Source: Oscillospiraceae bacterium (GTDB lineage Bacteria > Bacillota > Clostridia > Oscillospirales > UBA929). From it: a stretch of DNA of 44,588 bases. Below, one piece after another: positions 26,145 to 36,143 of this stretch. The stretch lies in contig WRIZ01000019.1 in the NCBI GenBank assembly GCA_009782475.1, positions 1 to 44,588 on the forward strand. The letters run 5' to 3'. Each line of letters opens with the position of its first letter. The stretch's first letter is position 1. Made by a program: the position numbers and the translations under genes. The notes under the pieces are model-generated. The model saw only the letters and a program-made list of their open reading frames with translations. It made no database searches and had not been told where the DNA came from.

Positions 26145-26148
26145 ATGC

Positions 26149-26178
26149 TTGACACAGGAAGATTGCCCGTGATACACT
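26149..26178 (+). promoter_or_regulatory. Sigma-A-like promoter for the first chemoreceptor gene
   Basis: Perfect TTGACA (26149-26154), 18 bases, TACACT (26173-26178), 35 bases before the ATG. It may act beside or instead of the sigma-D-like element. Confidence 0.55.
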
Positions 26179-26212
26179 AAACCTATATACAGCGATATTG
26201 GAGGGGTATGCA

Positions 26213-28054
26213 ATGGGAAACATGAAGATCAAGGCAAAAATGATTCTGTGCTTCGGGATCGTTATCGCTTTGGCGGCATTTCTCGCGGTGTTCGCGGTCA
26301 TTCAGCTGAGAAGCGTGGATACGGCGTATACCAATGTTCTTGAACTGCCTGTTATGGCAAAGGAAGCGATCTATGAGTTCACAACCGCGACCAATGACGT
26401 CCGGCGTTTGGGGTCGACCATATCCACCTTCGCGCCCACAACCGAAAATTCGAGGATAGACGGATACTACACTCAAGCGGTTGAGGCTTTCGCAAGAGGC
26501 GAGGACGCGCTGAAAGCCTATGACGACCTTGTTCACGCCAACCCCAACTTGGATCAGGCGGGAAGGGAAAGCAGGCTCAATCAGACCAAAGAATTGCGCA
26601 ACCTGTTCAAAAAATATTGGGACGAAACAATTATACCGGTCACAAATGCTGCGCGCGGCGGGGATCATCAGGGAACGATTACGATCATGCTGAACGGCGC
26701 GGCGACGATGGGAGAGCTTGCGGAAGCCGGCGAAGCGATGCTGAAAGCGGTCACCGATTCGAGGGACAGCCAAAAAGTTGCCGCTACGGAAAAAGCCTCG
26801 ACCACCGAACTCATCGTGGCCGCGATCGCCGTTGTGATCTTGATCATTTCCGTTATCATCGCCTTGGCGCTGGCAACTTCCATATCCAAGCCGCTGATCA
26901 AACTGACCAACTATATGAACCGGGCCGGCTCGACCGGAGCCATCAATTTTACACAGGATGAGCTTGCCACCATCGAACAGCAGAAACACAAAAGAGACGA
27001 GATCGGGCAGTGTATCGGCGCCATTTCAAAGCTCATCGCGCACGTCTCGCATATTTCGGGAGAGCTGGAACTGGTCGCCAAAGGCGATTTGACGACGCAG
27101 GTCGAGTTCCTCTCCAACGAAGACGTCATGGGTATGGCTCTCCAGCACATGGTCGATAACTTGAATAAGCTGTTCGGGGAAATCAACTCCTCCACATCTC
27201 AGGTATCCAGCGGCTCCAAGCAGATCGCCGACGGGGCGCAGATTTTGGCGCAAGGCTCCACACAGCAGGCCTCCGCCGTGGAAGAGCTCTCCTCGGAAGT
27301 CAAGCAGATCGCCGAACAGACACAGCAAAATTCCGAGATGGCCAACAAGGCCGCCGGGTTGGGCAACACCATCAAAGCCAAAGCCGAAACAGGCAGCCGT
27401 CAAATGGATGAAATGATGGAAGCCGTCAGAGACATCAATCAGGCCAGCCAAAGCATCAGCAAAGTCATCAAAGCCATCGACGACATCGCCTTCCAAACCA
27501 ACATCCTCGCCCTCAACGCCGCCGTGGAAGCCGCTAGAGCCGGACAGCACGGCAAAGGCTTTGCCGTTGTGGCTGAAGAGGTGCGCAACCTGGCCAGCAA
27601 GAGTGCCGATGCGGCCAAAGAGACAGGCGTTATGATCCAAAACTCGGTCGAGAAAGCCGAGCTGGGAACGCGCATCGCCGAAAGCACATCGGCCAGCCTG
27701 ACCGAGATCGTGGCGGGCATCAACGAGAGCAGCCAAATCGTCAATCAGATCGCCTCTTCCTCCGAATCGCAGTCGGCCGGCATCGCGCAGATCAACAGCG
27801 GCATCGATCAGGTGGCGCAAGTCGTCCAGCAAAACAGCGCGACGGCGGAAGAAAGCGCGGCCGCGGCGGAAGAAATGAGCGGCCAATCGGCAACGCTGGA
27901 GGATTTGGTCGCCCAGTTCAAACTCAAAGACGGCACACGCGGCATCAGGCGTCCCGCGCAAAGCGCGGCATTGCCGCCGTCCGGCAACCGGCAGATCAAT
28001 ATGCCGAGCAAGACGGCGTATACACCCACCGGCGGGGAATTTGGAAAGTATTAA
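26213..28054 (+). CDS. Methyl-accepting chemotaxis protein 1
   Basis: A 613-residue transmembrane chemoreceptor. TM1 spans about residues 8-30, a sensor region of some 165 residues with four-helix-bundle character follows, TM2 lies at about 198-220 ([20 protein letters not shown]), then a HAMP segment, adaptation helices and the highly conserved hairpin tip [20 protein letters not shown] near residue 432. Signals pass to CheA/CheW, which are not in this window. The C-terminal 50 residues beyond the bundle are polar and end in GGEFGKY, not a CheR-binding pentapeptide. GGAGGGG precedes the ATG at 26213. Confidence 0.93.
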   Translation: MGNMKIKAKMILCFGIVIALAAFLAVFAVIQLRSVDTAYTNVLELPVMAKEAIYEFTTATNDVRRLGSTISTFAPTTENSRIDGYYTQAVEAFARGEDALKAYDDLVHANPNLDQAGRESRLNQTKELRNLFKKYWDETIIPVTNAARGGDHQGTITIMLNGAATMGELAEAGEAMLKAVTDSRDSQKVAATEKASTTELIVAAIAVVILIISVIIALALATSISKPLIKLTNYMNRAGSTGAINFTQDELATIEQQKHKRDEIGQCIGAISKLIAHVSHISGELELVAKGDLTTQVEFLSNEDVMGMALQHMVDNLNKLFGEINSSTSQVSSGSKQIADGAQILAQGSTQQASAVEELSSEVKQIAEQTQQNSEMANKAAGLGNTIKAKAETGSRQMDEMMEAVRDINQASQSISKVIKAIDDIAFQTNILALNAAVEAARAGQHGKGFAVVAEEVRNLASKSADAAKETGVMIQNSVEKAELGTRIAESTSASLTEIVAGINESSQIVNQIASSSESQSAGIAQINSGIDQVAQVVQQNSATAEESAAAAEEMSGQSATLEDLVAQFKLKDGTRGIRRPAQSAALPPSGNRQINMPSKTAYTPTGGEFGKY

Positions 28055-28068
28055 GGATCATAAAGATA

Positions 28069-28104
28069 AAAGACGCCTGTGTTAAAAGCGGGCGTCTTTG
28101 TCTT
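28069..28104 (+). terminator. Rho-independent terminator between the chemoreceptor genes
   Basis: A perfect nine-base-pair stem AAAGACGCC / GGCGTCTTT with a 13-base loop and a T-rich tail. Readthrough or an unseen promoter must supply the second gene. Confidence 0.75.
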
Positions 28105-28139
28105 TACAAAACGCGCAACTCAACGATCTGGAGGATATA

Positions 28140-30329
28140 ATGATGAAGTGGTTCACAAATATGAAGATTGGCGCGAAATTCTTTTTGAGCTTCGGGATCG
28201 TCATCCTGCTGGTTGCCGTCCTTGCCGTAACGGTGTTTATCACCAATCAGTCTTCCAGCAACTATCTGTCCACCATCGAAACCATGTCGGTTTTTCAGGG
28301 AGACACCGTTGAGTTCATCGAAAGTTTCGGCAACGCGAGCGTTGAGGCGACTTCCCTGTATGCCGGGGATGACGCCGCCGCGTATCAAGGCGCGGGCAAG
28401 CATTACAACACGGCTAAGGAATGGCTGGCCGCGCTTATTTTACAGGCAAATGACGCGCCCGGGCTGTCAAAGTTTACCGGGGAGTTTGAACGCCTCGCCG
28501 GAGAACTGGATGAATGGATGAGCTTAGTTGAGCAGCTGAACACGTCAAACAAATCGCTGTTGGAAATGCGGGGGCACTTCAGCGAAAAAGGGGAAGCAGC
28601 CACCCGGATAGCGATGGAGATATACAACGCGCAGCTGGAAAATTTGGAGGCGGATATAGCCGACGGCAAGGATGACGCCGCCATGCTTAGGCGCAAGGGG
28701 CGGGTACAGCACGGAGCCGACATCACCATGCAGATTGCCGCGATGGAGAAATCCTTTACCGATTTGATTGCCTACGATGATCTATCGGCCGTGCCGCAGT
28801 CGATGGAAGCAGCCTACGCGATTTTAGCGTCGCTGGACAAGTATATCGACGACAGTTCCCAGCAAAAAGACAAAGACATCGGCGAAGCGGTCAAAGCGGA
28901 AATCACCGAGTATATCAATTTGACGGACAACTTCATATCCGAAGTGGACAGTAAATACAGATTGATGAACACACTCAAAGCCAAATCGGAAGCGACGACG
29001 GCTTCGGCCGCGGCGGTGAACACCGAAGTCTCCGGGGCGGTCGCGGGGGAGCTTGTTAAAGCAAAAGCAACCGGGTTGACCTCGCAGATCGTCGCCATAT
29101 CCCTCGCGCTTGTTGCTCTCGTTTTCAGCGTGGCCATCGCTCTTGTCCTTACCCGGAATATTACAAAACGGCTGAGCAGCATTACCGCGTTTATGCAAAA
29201 GGCCGGGTCAACGGGCGATATTACCCTCCGTCCTGAAGACGCCGCCGATATAGAGAGGAACCGCTCAAAAGACGAAATAGGGATACTGACCGAAGGCTGC
29301 GCCGGGTTTATCAAGCATATAACGCACATTGCCGAGGAATTGGAAACCGTCGCGGGCGGCGACCTGACCATCGAGATCGAATTGCTTTCCGGGCAGGACG
29401 TGATGGGCAAGGCGTTGGTGGATATGGTGAACAGCCTGAACCGTATGTTCGGGGAAATCAATCAATCTACCGCGCAGGTATCCTCCGGCTCCAAACAGAT
29501 CGCCGACGGAGCCCAATCGCTGGCGCAGGGTTCGACCGAGCAGGCCTCTTCCATCGAGCAGTTATCCGCCTCCATCACCGAAATCGCACAGAAGACGAAA
29601 GACAACGCGGATATGGCGGGGAAAGCGGCTATCCTTGCCAATACCATCAAACAAAATGCCGAAACAGGCAGCCAGCAGATGGAGGAAATGATAGAAGCCG
29701 TCAGGGACATCAACTCGGCCAGTCAAAGCATCAGCAAGGTCATCAAAACCATCGACGACATCGCTTTCCAAACCAACATCCTCGCCCTCAACGCCGCCGT
29801 CGAAGCCGCGCGCGCCGGACAGCACGGCAAAGGGTTTGCCGTCGTAGCCGAAGAAGTACGGAATTTGGCAACCAAGAGTGCGGATGCGGCCAAAGAGACC
29901 AGTTCCATGATCGAAGACTCGATGGAGAAAGCCGAGCTGGGGAGCCGTATTGCGGGCGAAACAGCCGCCAGCCTCGCCGAGATCGTTCAGGGCATCAACG
30001 AGAGCAGCCAAATCGTCACCGAAATTGCGCAATCGAGCGACGAACAGTCGGCAGGGATCGCGCAGATTAACACCGGCATCGACCAAGTGGCAAGCGTCGT
30101 CCAGCAGAACAGCGCGACGGCCGAGCAGAGCGCGGCCGCCAGCGAAGAAATGAGCGGCCAGTCGGCGACATTGGAAGACTTGGTTGCCCAATTCAAGCTC
30201 AAAGACGGCACACGCGGCATCAGGCGTCCCGCGCAAAGCGCGGCATTGCCCCCGGTCGCCGGACGGCAGATCAATATGCCGAGCAAAACGGCGTATACGC
30301 CTGACGGCGGGGAATTTGGAAAGTATTAA
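28140..30329 (+). CDS. Methyl-accepting chemotaxis protein 2
   Basis: A 729-residue chemoreceptor. TM1 spans about residues 12-34, the sensor region is about 275 residues (longer than in its neighbour, perhaps a helical-bimodular type), and TM2 lies at about 315-338 ([20 protein letters not shown]). HAMP and the signalling tip [20 protein letters not shown] (about 556) follow. The signalling half and tail closely match MCP 1, including 53 identical bases at 30198-30250 versus 27923-27975, while the sensors have diverged. GGAGG lies before two adjacent ATG codons (28140 and 28143); either may start. Confidence 0.93.
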   Translation: MMKWFTNMKIGAKFFLSFGIVILLVAVLAVTVFITNQSSSNYLSTIETMSVFQGDTVEFIESFGNASVEATSLYAGDDAAAYQGAGKHYNTAKEWLAALILQANDAPGLSKFTGEFERLAGELDEWMSLVEQLNTSNKSLLEMRGHFSEKGEAATRIAMEIYNAQLENLEADIADGKDDAAMLRRKGRVQHGADITMQIAAMEKSFTDLIAYDDLSAVPQSMEAAYAILASLDKYIDDSSQQKDKDIGEAVKAEITEYINLTDNFISEVDSKYRLMNTLKAKSEATTASAAAVNTEVSGAVAGELVKAKATGLTSQIVAISLALVALVFSVAIALVLTRNITKRLSSITAFMQKAGSTGDITLRPEDAADIERNRSKDEIGILTEGCAGFIKHITHIAEELETVAGGDLTIEIELLSGQDVMGKALVDMVNSLNRMFGEINQSTAQVSSGSKQIADGAQSLAQGSTEQASSIEQLSASITEIAQKTKDNADMAGKAAILANTIKQNAETGSQQMEEMIEAVRDINSASQSISKVIKTIDDIAFQTNILALNAAVEAARAGQHGKGFAVVAEEVRNLATKSADAAKETSSMIEDSMEKAELGSRIAGETAASLAEIVQGINESSQIVTEIAQSSDEQSAGIAQINTGIDQVASVVQQNSATAEQSAAASEEMSGQSATLEDLVAQFKLKDGTRGIRRPAQSAALPPVAGRQINMPSKTAYTPDGGEFGKY

Positions 30330-30348
30330 GGACATGAAATCTTAGCAT

Positions 30349-30372
30349 TGTAAAAATATTTGTAAAAATATT
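30349..30372 (+). repeat. Tandem 12-base direct repeat upstream of the GntR promoter
   Basis: TGTAAAAATATT occurs twice without a gap, ending 13 bases before the -35 hexamer. It could be an UP element for RNA polymerase or a paired binding site. Confidence 0.7.
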
Positions 30373-30385
30373 TATCAATTCCCTG

Positions 30386-30414
30386 TTGACAAGGGGAGGA
30401 AGCTATGCTATCTT
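30386..30414 (+). promoter_or_regulatory. Promoter of the GntR-ABC operon
   Basis: Perfect TTGACA (30386-30391), 17 bases, TATCTT (30409-30414), 50 bases upstream of the GntR-family gene. Confidence 0.7.
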
Positions 30415-30463
30415 ATGGTTAGTGGGTTGAATCATTAACGTCGTAACGAGAGAAGGTGAGCGT

Positions 30464-30832
30464 TTGAACGACAGTCTGCCGGTATTCCAGCAAATCATCG
30501 AGACCATTGAGAGCGACATCATCACCGGGGTTTACCAAACAGACGAATTGATCATCTCAACAACGCAAATCTCCAAAGTCTACGCCGTCAACCCGACGAC
30601 GGCGGTCAAGGCGGTCAGCAAGCTGACCGACGCGGGCATCCTTTATAAGAAACGGGGGATCGGCATGTGCGTGGCCGAAGGCGCGCGGGAGCAAATCACC
30701 AAACGGCGGCGGGAGGTTTTCCTGAATCAGACGATAGGCAGGCTTTTAGCGGAAGCGAAAACTTTGGGCATCCCGACCGACGAATTGATCGGTGTTATCA
30801 AAAGCAAGGAGGGAGAAACGAACGATGATTGA
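30464..30832 (+). CDS. YtrA-type GntR-family regulator
   Basis: A 122-residue regulator: a winged helix (PVFQQIIETIESDIITGVYQ, then LIISTTQISKVYAVNPTTA and GILYKKRGIGMCVAEGA) plus a short helical tail, which is the YtrA subfamily layout without a large ligand domain. Members repress adjacent ABC transporter operons and respond to wall-active antibiotics. Translation begins at a TTG after AAGGTGA. It overlaps the ATPase gene by eight bases, so it should regulate its own operon. Confidence 0.87.
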   Translation: MNDSLPVFQQIIETIESDIITGVYQTDELIISTTQISKVYAVNPTTAVKAVSKLTDAGILYKKRGIGMCVAEGAREQITKRRREVFLNQTIGRLLAEAKTLGIPTDELIGVIKSKEGETNDD

Positions 30833-31670
30833 ATTTTCCAATGTTTCAAAAATCTACAAAGACACGACGGCCATCGACCGTCTCACGCTGAATCTTCCCG
30901 AGCGCGGTATCTATTGCCTGCTTGGAAGAAACGGCGCGGGGAAGACGACGTTGATGAAACTGGCCGCCGGGCATATCGCCGCCAATGAAGGGGGCATCGC
31001 CGTGGACGGGCAGAAGGTATCGACAGGCAGGATGCCGGAGAGCGTCAACTACATTGAAAGCGGCTCGGCGCAGTTTAACATGAGGGCGTCGGCCTTGATC
31101 GACGCGGCCGCCGAACTGCAAGGGGACTTTGACCGCGGCTTTGCCCGGGAAATGGTCAAACGGTTCGAGCTGAACACCCGTAAGAAGTACAAACAGCTCT
31201 CCTTCGGCATGAAGACCATGCTGACGACCATCCTGACCCTCGCCAGCAACGCGAAAGTCATCCTGCTGGACGAGCCGACGCTGGGGTTTGACGCCATTAT
31301 GCGCGACCAGTTCAACACCCTGCTGCTGGAGAGCTATCAAGCCCGCCCCCGTTTGATCGTCGTGTCCACGCACTTGATCGACGAGATCGCCAAAGTGATC
31401 GAACGGCTGATCATCATCGACAACGGAAGGGTTTTGACCCAAGCCGGGATCGGGGAGATCGACGAGAAAGCCTACACCCTATCCGGCTCTGCGAGCGTCA
31501 TCGAACCGCTGCTCGGCGGGCTGAACTGCATTGGAAAGACAACGGCGGGCAGCGTGATGGCGGCGCATATTTACGATAAAAGGATCACCCCGCCCGGCGG
31601 GGTATCCATCGGCCGCCTCAGCTTGCAGGACTTCTTTATCAACCTTGTGGGAGGGAAAAGCAATGGGTAA
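30825..31670 (+). CDS. ABC transporter ATP-binding protein (YtrB-like)
   Basis: A 281-residue ATPase with Walker A GRNGAGKTTLMKLAAGH (about residue 36), a Q-loop-like region near YIESGSAQF, signature LSFGMKTML in place of the usual LSGGQ, and Walker B AKVILLDEPTLGFD. The weak signature is typical of YtrB-like subunits. It should pair with the permease that follows by an eight-base overlap. AAGGAGGGAG precedes the ATG at 30825. The substrate is not known; family members deal with envelope stress. Confidence 0.9.
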   Translation: MIEFSNVSKIYKDTTAIDRLTLNLPERGIYCLLGRNGAGKTTLMKLAAGHIAANEGGIAVDGQKVSTGRMPESVNYIESGSAQFNMRASALIDAAAELQGDFDRGFAREMVKRFELNTRKKYKQLSFGMKTMLTTILTLASNAKVILLDEPTLGFDAIMRDQFNTLLLESYQARPRLIVVSTHLIDEIAKVIERLIIIDNGRVLTQAGIGEIDEKAYTLSGSASVIEPLLGGLNCIGKTTAGSVMAAHIYDKRITPPGGVSIGRLSLQDFFINLVGGKSNG

Positions 31671-32373
31671 ATCTCTTGTCGCCGCCAAACTCAACCTGCG
31701 TAATATCGGGGCGGCTTATCTGATCACGGCGGTCACCGTCGGCTGTATGATGGTACAGGATATTGTTTTTTTAATCTTAAAAATGTTTGACATCAATCCC
31801 AACGGCCCGGAAAACGCGACGATCAGTTTCGGGAACTATTTTTTCCTGCTGTTGGTTTTTAGCGCGATCTTCATCCCCTCCCGGAACTTTCACAAGATGA
31901 TGAATTTAGGCGGCAAACGAGCCGACTTTTTCAAGGGGTGCGCCATAAACCACGCCATTATGGCCGCCGCCATATCGCTTATCAGCATCATCCTGTACCA
32001 CACGGCCGACAAGTTTATGATTTCAGCGTTATACGGCGGCGGGACGCTTGACGTCGTCTACTGGTTCGGATGGATCGGGAACGGCTCGGTGGTCGCTTTC
32101 TTCCAGCAATTCGCCTTCCTGCTCCTGCTGGCCGTTGTCATCCATACCCTGACCGCCGCCCAGGGCAAATGGTACGGCTGGGCGGCGGATATTGTCATCG
32201 TGGCGGTTATTGCCGTCTTTATCCCTATCCCCGCGCTCCGGCCGGTACTGATTTGGTTCTTCAACATGGTCATTTTCCACCAATATGCCGCCGTGCAGAT
32301 TTCATTCTGCCTGCTGCTGGCCTGCGCAGTCTACGCGTTGAACAGGCCGATCTTTGCGCGAAAGGCGATTTGA
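31663..32373 (+). CDS. ABC transporter permease
   Basis: A 236-residue protein with about six hydrophobic segments (residues 15-35, 55-75, 100-120, 143-163, 173-193 and 205-228). It has no known family beyond its position after the ATPase. GGGAGGG precedes the ATG at 31663. It ends 16 bases from a convergent gene, and no terminator hairpin is evident in that gap. Confidence 0.85.
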   Translation: MGKSLVAAKLNLRNIGAAYLITAVTVGCMMVQDIVFLILKMFDINPNGPENATISFGNYFFLLLVFSAIFIPSRNFHKMMNLGGKRADFFKGCAINHAIMAAAISLISIILYHTADKFMISALYGGGTLDVVYWFGWIGNGSVVAFFQQFAFLLLLAVVIHTLTAAQGKWYGWAADIVIVAVIAVFIPIPALRPVLIWFFNMVIFHQYAAVQISFCLLLACAVYALNRPIFARKAI

Positions 32374-32389
32374 ACGCTGCCTGCCTGAT

Positions 32390-33898
32390 TCAGCATTCAA
32401 AATCGATCATCCCCCGGATTTGCCGCGCCTCGTCGATCCCGGGATAGACTTCTTTCAACGCCAAACCCTTTTCCGTCAGCTCAAAGACGCAGCGTTCGGT
32501 CACATATAACACCCGCTGGCCGCGTTTGAGCGCGTTTTGACCGGAAAAACTGACGGCGGAAATCTCCTTTTTGAATTTTGACACGGAACCTTCCTGTACT
32601 ATGCGGATGCTCCCGTTTTCGTTCAGAGCGACAAGCCCTTTTGTATTGAAACTCATGCAGAACACGATGGTTTTGGTGGCATGGGTGATGTTGGCAAACC
32701 CGCCGATCCCGGCGTAGCCGCCGGGCAGTTTGTGCGCGTTCACATTGCCGTGCGCGTCGGCTTCCAGGCCGCCTAAGAAGCAGATGTCCAGCCCGCCGCC
32801 GTCGTAGAAGTCGAACTGCGTCGCCATGTCGCAGATCATATCGGCACCGATGGCCGCGCCGAATGCCACGCCCGGCGCGGGAAGCCCGCCCACACCCCCG
32901 GCTTCCACCGTGATGTGTATATCCTGCAAAATGCCTTGTTTGGACGCGGATATGCCCACCATTTCGGGGATGCCGATCCCGATATTGACAATTTGGCCGG
33001 AGCGCAGTTCTTTGGCGGCGCGTTCGCCGATGATGCCGGCGGTTTGGTCGCCGGGTTCGGTTTTTCTCCTCTTGGTGGTGGAGAGTTTGTTGACGAAATA
33101 GTCCATATGCGTCGCCGGGACATGAATGTCGCCGGATAGGGCGGGGTTATACTCCCCTGTTTCGGTCGTGTTTTCCACGACAACCACCGCGTCCACCAAG
33201 ATTCCCGGGACGATGACGTTGCGCGGGCGGGAAAACTCATGGCTCACCCGCTCGACCTGAACGATCACCTTGCCGCCGTTGCGTTTTGTGGTCTGAGCGA
33301 TCGCCAAAGCGTCCACCGTCAGGTATTCCTTCTCGAACGATATGTTGCCGTTCGGGTCAACGGTGGTGCCTTTGATGAAAGCAATGTCGATTTTCGGCGT
33401 ACGATATGTAAGGTACTCCTTGCCCTCCATTTCAAAAACGGAGACAAGCTCTTTTTGGGAGACGGCGTTTAACGCGCAGGTGTCCACGCGGGGGTCGGCG
33501 TAAATGCCGACCCCGACTTCGCTCAAGTGCCAATCTCTTCCGGCGGCCGCGGCGCGTATGGTATGGGACAGAACGCCCAGCGGGAGGCAGTAGGCCTCGA
33601 TCTTGCCCGCAAGAGCCATTTGAATGGCGGCGGGCATACTGTTGTAATGCCCCGCGATGATCTCACGCACCGCGCCCGCCTTGATATAGCGGTCGGCGCA
33701 GCGGTTTTCGTCCCACATGCCGAACCCGGCCGCGCAAAACAGCCGCAGCTCTTTGGGGGAGCCGGTTTCGTTAAACCGCTCAAACAAGGCGTCATGCAGG
33801 GCTTCGGGGTTGGCCAACGCCAAAAAGGCGTTGACGGCGATGCAATCCCCGTCTTTGATCAGATCCGCCGCTTCGCGGGGTGCTACGATCTTGAACAC
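32390..33898 (-). CDS. Acyl-CoA:carboxylate CoA-transferase (YdiF/Pct-like)
   Basis: A 502-residue fused two-domain family I CoA-transferase. The N-terminal half holds the GHYNSMPAAIQMALAGKIE region, and the C-terminal half holds VNIGIGIPEMVG and TVEAGGVGGLPAPGVAFGAA, in which the Glu is the covalent catalytic residue. It moves CoA between acetyl-, propionyl- or butyryl-CoA and free acids. Start is a GTG at 33898, seven bases after the synthetase gene's stop. It is the last gene of an operon with a YaaH-type acid transporter. Substrate choice cannot be fixed from sequence. Confidence 0.9.
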   Translation of the reverse strand: MFKIVAPREAADLIKDGDCIAVNAFLALANPEALHDALFERFNETGSPKELRLFCAAGFGMWDENRCADRYIKAGAVREIIAGHYNSMPAAIQMALAGKIEAYCLPLGVLSHTIRAAAAGRDWHLSEVGVGIYADPRVDTCALNAVSQKELVSVFEMEGKEYLTYRTPKIDIAFIKGTTVDPNGNISFEKEYLTVDALAIAQTTKRNGGKVIVQVERVSHEFSRPRNVIVPGILVDAVVVVENTTETGEYNPALSGDIHVPATHMDYFVNKLSTTKRRKTEPGDQTAGIIGERAAKELRSGQIVNIGIGIPEMVGISASKQGILQDIHITVEAGGVGGLPAPGVAFGAAIGADMICDMATQFDFYDGGGLDICFLGGLEADAHGNVNAHKLPGGYAGIGGFANITHATKTIVFCMSFNTKGLVALNENGSIRIVQEGSVSKFKKEISAVSFSGQNALKRGQRVLYVTERCVFELTEKGLALKEVYPGIDEARQIRGMIDFEC

Positions 33899-33904
33899 GC
33901 GGCC

Positions 33905-35557
33905 TCACCCTTTCGCGCCGTCGTTCTCCCTGATCTCCACCCGGCGTATCTTGCCCGAGATGGTTTTGGGCAGGGCGTCCACATACTCGATGACGCGGGG
34001 GTATTTATACGGCGCGGTGAGCTTTTTGACATGGTTTTGCAGCTCTTTGGTCAGCTCGGGCGACCCTTGGTAGCCCTTTGAGAGGATGACGGTGGCCTTG
34101 ACGGCGAAGCCGCGTTCGGGGTCGGGGACGCCGGTAACGGCGCATTCGGTGACGGCGGGATGCTCCATCAGCACGCTCTCGACCTCAAAGGGGCCGATGC
34201 GGTAGCCCGAGGATTTGATGACGTCGTCGGTGCGGCCGACATACCACAGGAAACCCATTTCATCTTTGTAGGCCGTGTCGCCGGTGTGGTAAAGGTCGTC
34301 ATGCCAAACGCTTTTGGTCATTTCGTCGTCGCGGAAGTAGCCCGAGAACATACCATAAGGTTTCCCTCCGCCCGCTTCGTCGGTGCGGATACAGATTTCT
34401 CCTGTTACACCGGGGCCGGTTTCCTCTCCGTTTTCGTCGGCGACGATGATGCGGTAGCTGGGCGCGGGGAGACCCATCGAGCCGAGCCGGGGCTGCATCC
34501 ACGGAAACCCTGTCCAGCAGCATAGGGTGGTTTCGGTCTGGCCGAACCCCTCGAAGATTTTCAGCCCGGTTCCTTCCAGCCAGACTTTGAACACCTCGGG
34601 GTTGAGGGCTTCGCCCGCCGTTGCGCAGTGTTTTAATGATGAAAGATCGTATTTTTTCAGTTCCTCTTTGATCAGGAAGCGGTACATCGTCGGCGGGGCG
34701 CAGAAGGTGGTGACTTTGTATTTTGCGATCTTTTCGAGGATGTCGGGGGCGGAGAATTTGTCGAAATCATAGGTAAAGACCGCGCTTCCGGCCAGCCATT
34801 GGCTGTACATCTTGCCCCACAGGCTTTTGAGCCAGCCTGTGTCGGAAATGGTGAAGTGCAGGCCGTCCTCTTCGCAGCGGTGCCAAAAGCACCCGGTCAT
34901 GATATGCCCGAGCGGGTAGGTGTAGTCGTGCCAAACCATTTTGGGATAGCCGGTTGTGCCGGAGGAGAAGGCCATCAGCATCATGTCGGACTTGACGCTG
35001 TTTCGGGCAACCGGCGTTTCGGGCGCGGCCTCCCAGCCTTTGTCGAACTCGTCGAAATCCATCACGATTTGCAGCGTCGGGCATTCCGGCCGGGCTTCCT
35101 CAATGGCCTTCATGACGCCGAAGCGCGGCGTGGTGAGCAGCATCTTGATCGACGCGGCGTTGCAGCGGTAGACGAAGTCCTTGGCCGTCAGCAGGTAGGT
35201 GGCCGGGACGGCGACGGCACCCATGCGGTGCAGAGCCATCAGAACAGGCCAATACCGCCAGTCGCGGGACATGGTGAGCATGACCATGTCGCCCTTTCCG
35301 ATCCCCAATGAAAGGAAGTAATTGGCGGCTTTGACCGAGAGGCGGCGGATGTCTTCAAAGGTGAACCGCTTCTCCTCCCCCTCGTTGGACAACCACAGGA
35401 GGGCGAGCGCGTCCGGCGTCTGGGCGGCGATCGCGTCAAGGCAATCGAAGGCAAAGTTGAAATCGTCCGGGATGGTTAGCTTATAGTTTTTTTGCAGGTC
35501 TTCCAGCGTGGCGTAATCGTCACGGTGGCGGCCTGTAAATGTTTCGTATAACGGCAT
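33905..35557 (-). CDS. AMP-forming acyl-CoA synthetase
   Basis: A 550-residue ANL-superfamily enzyme: MAFSSGTTGYPKMVWHDYTY (P-loop-like A3), FEGFGQTETTL (A5), YHTGDTAYKDE (A7), YVGRTDDVIKSSGYRIGPFE (A8 hinge) and KTISGKIRR (A10 Lys). The wording is nearest to medium-chain (ACSM-like) and acetyl/propionyl-CoA synthetases. It activates a carboxylic acid with ATP to acyl-AMP and then acyl-CoA in the cytosol. Four bases separate it from the upstream regulator gene. Its presence beside a CoA-transferase gives two routes of acid activation. Confidence 0.92.
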   Translation of the reverse strand: MPLYETFTGRHRDDYATLEDLQKNYKLTIPDDFNFAFDCLDAIAAQTPDALALLWLSNEGEEKRFTFEDIRRLSVKAANYFLSLGIGKGDMVMLTMSRDWRYWPVLMALHRMGAVAVPATYLLTAKDFVYRCNAASIKMLLTTPRFGVMKAIEEARPECPTLQIVMDFDEFDKGWEAAPETPVARNSVKSDMMLMAFSSGTTGYPKMVWHDYTYPLGHIMTGCFWHRCEEDGLHFTISDTGWLKSLWGKMYSQWLAGSAVFTYDFDKFSAPDILEKIAKYKVTTFCAPPTMYRFLIKEELKKYDLSSLKHCATAGEALNPEVFKVWLEGTGLKIFEGFGQTETTLCCWTGFPWMQPRLGSMGLPAPSYRIIVADENGEETGPGVTGEICIRTDEAGGGKPYGMFSGYFRDDEMTKSVWHDDLYHTGDTAYKDEMGFLWYVGRTDDVIKSSGYRIGPFEVESVLMEHPAVTECAVTGVPDPERGFAVKATVILSKGYQGSPELTKELQNHVKKLTAPYKYPRVIEYVDALPKTISGKIRRVEIRENDGAKG

Positions 35558-35561
35558 GGCT

Positions 35562-36131
35562 TTAATCCCCCTTATCCTGCATTACGATCGCTAAAAATCG
35601 CGCGGGTTTACCGTCCAGCGGGCGGGCGGCGTGGTCGACGGACGCGTCAAAGAAGATGCTGTCGCCCGGGTTGAGGTCGTAGGTCAGGCTGCCGAAATAG
35701 ATCCGCAGACGCCCTTCGATTAAGAGATTGAACTCCTGCCCCGTGTGCGAATGCTGCTCGGGAGCAACGGTGTCGTCCTTCGGCTCGACGGTGACCATGA
35801 ACGGTTCGGCCAGCTTGTTGCGGAAGGTGAACGCCAAATGCTTGTAATTATACGCCGCCTGACGCTGAATGTCATAGCCCTGTCCGGCGCGGGTGAGACA
35901 GCAGCCGGACAATTTGGGCGATTCGCCGCTCATCAGGTCGACCACGTCAACGCCGAGAGCTTGGGCGGCGTTGTAGAGGAATGAGAAGGAAAAATCCCGT
36001 TCGCCCCGCTCGTATTCCTCGAGCTGCGCCGCCGTGACGTCGCATTGGGAGGCAAGAGCCTCCTTTGCAATGCCTTCGATGTCCCTGAGGGCGGCCAGCC
36101 TGTTCCCGATTTCACGCAATTGGTCTGTCAT
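35562..36131 (-). CDS. XRE-family regulator with C-terminal cupin
   Basis: A 189-residue regulator: an N-terminal helix-turn-helix (VTAAQLEEYERGERDFSFS around residues 32-50) and a C-terminal cupin with HSHTGQEFNLLIEGRLRIYF and LNPGDSIFFDASVDHAA, the metal/ligand-binding motifs of the small beta-barrel. Such proteins sense a small acid or related metabolite and control adjacent catabolic genes. It lies between the transporter and synthetase genes and likely governs this operon. The first HTH helices are somewhat atypical. Confidence 0.88.
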   Translation of the reverse strand: MTDQLREIGNRLAALRDIEGIAKEALASQCDVTAAQLEEYERGERDFSFSFLYNAAQALGVDVVDLMSGESPKLSGCCLTRAGQGYDIQRQAAYNYKHLAFTFRNKLAEPFMVTVEPKDDTVAPEQHSHTGQEFNLLIEGRLRIYFGSLTYDLNPGDSIFFDASVDHAARPLDGKPARFLAIVMQDKGD

Positions 36132-36143
36132 GGTTTCATCTCC

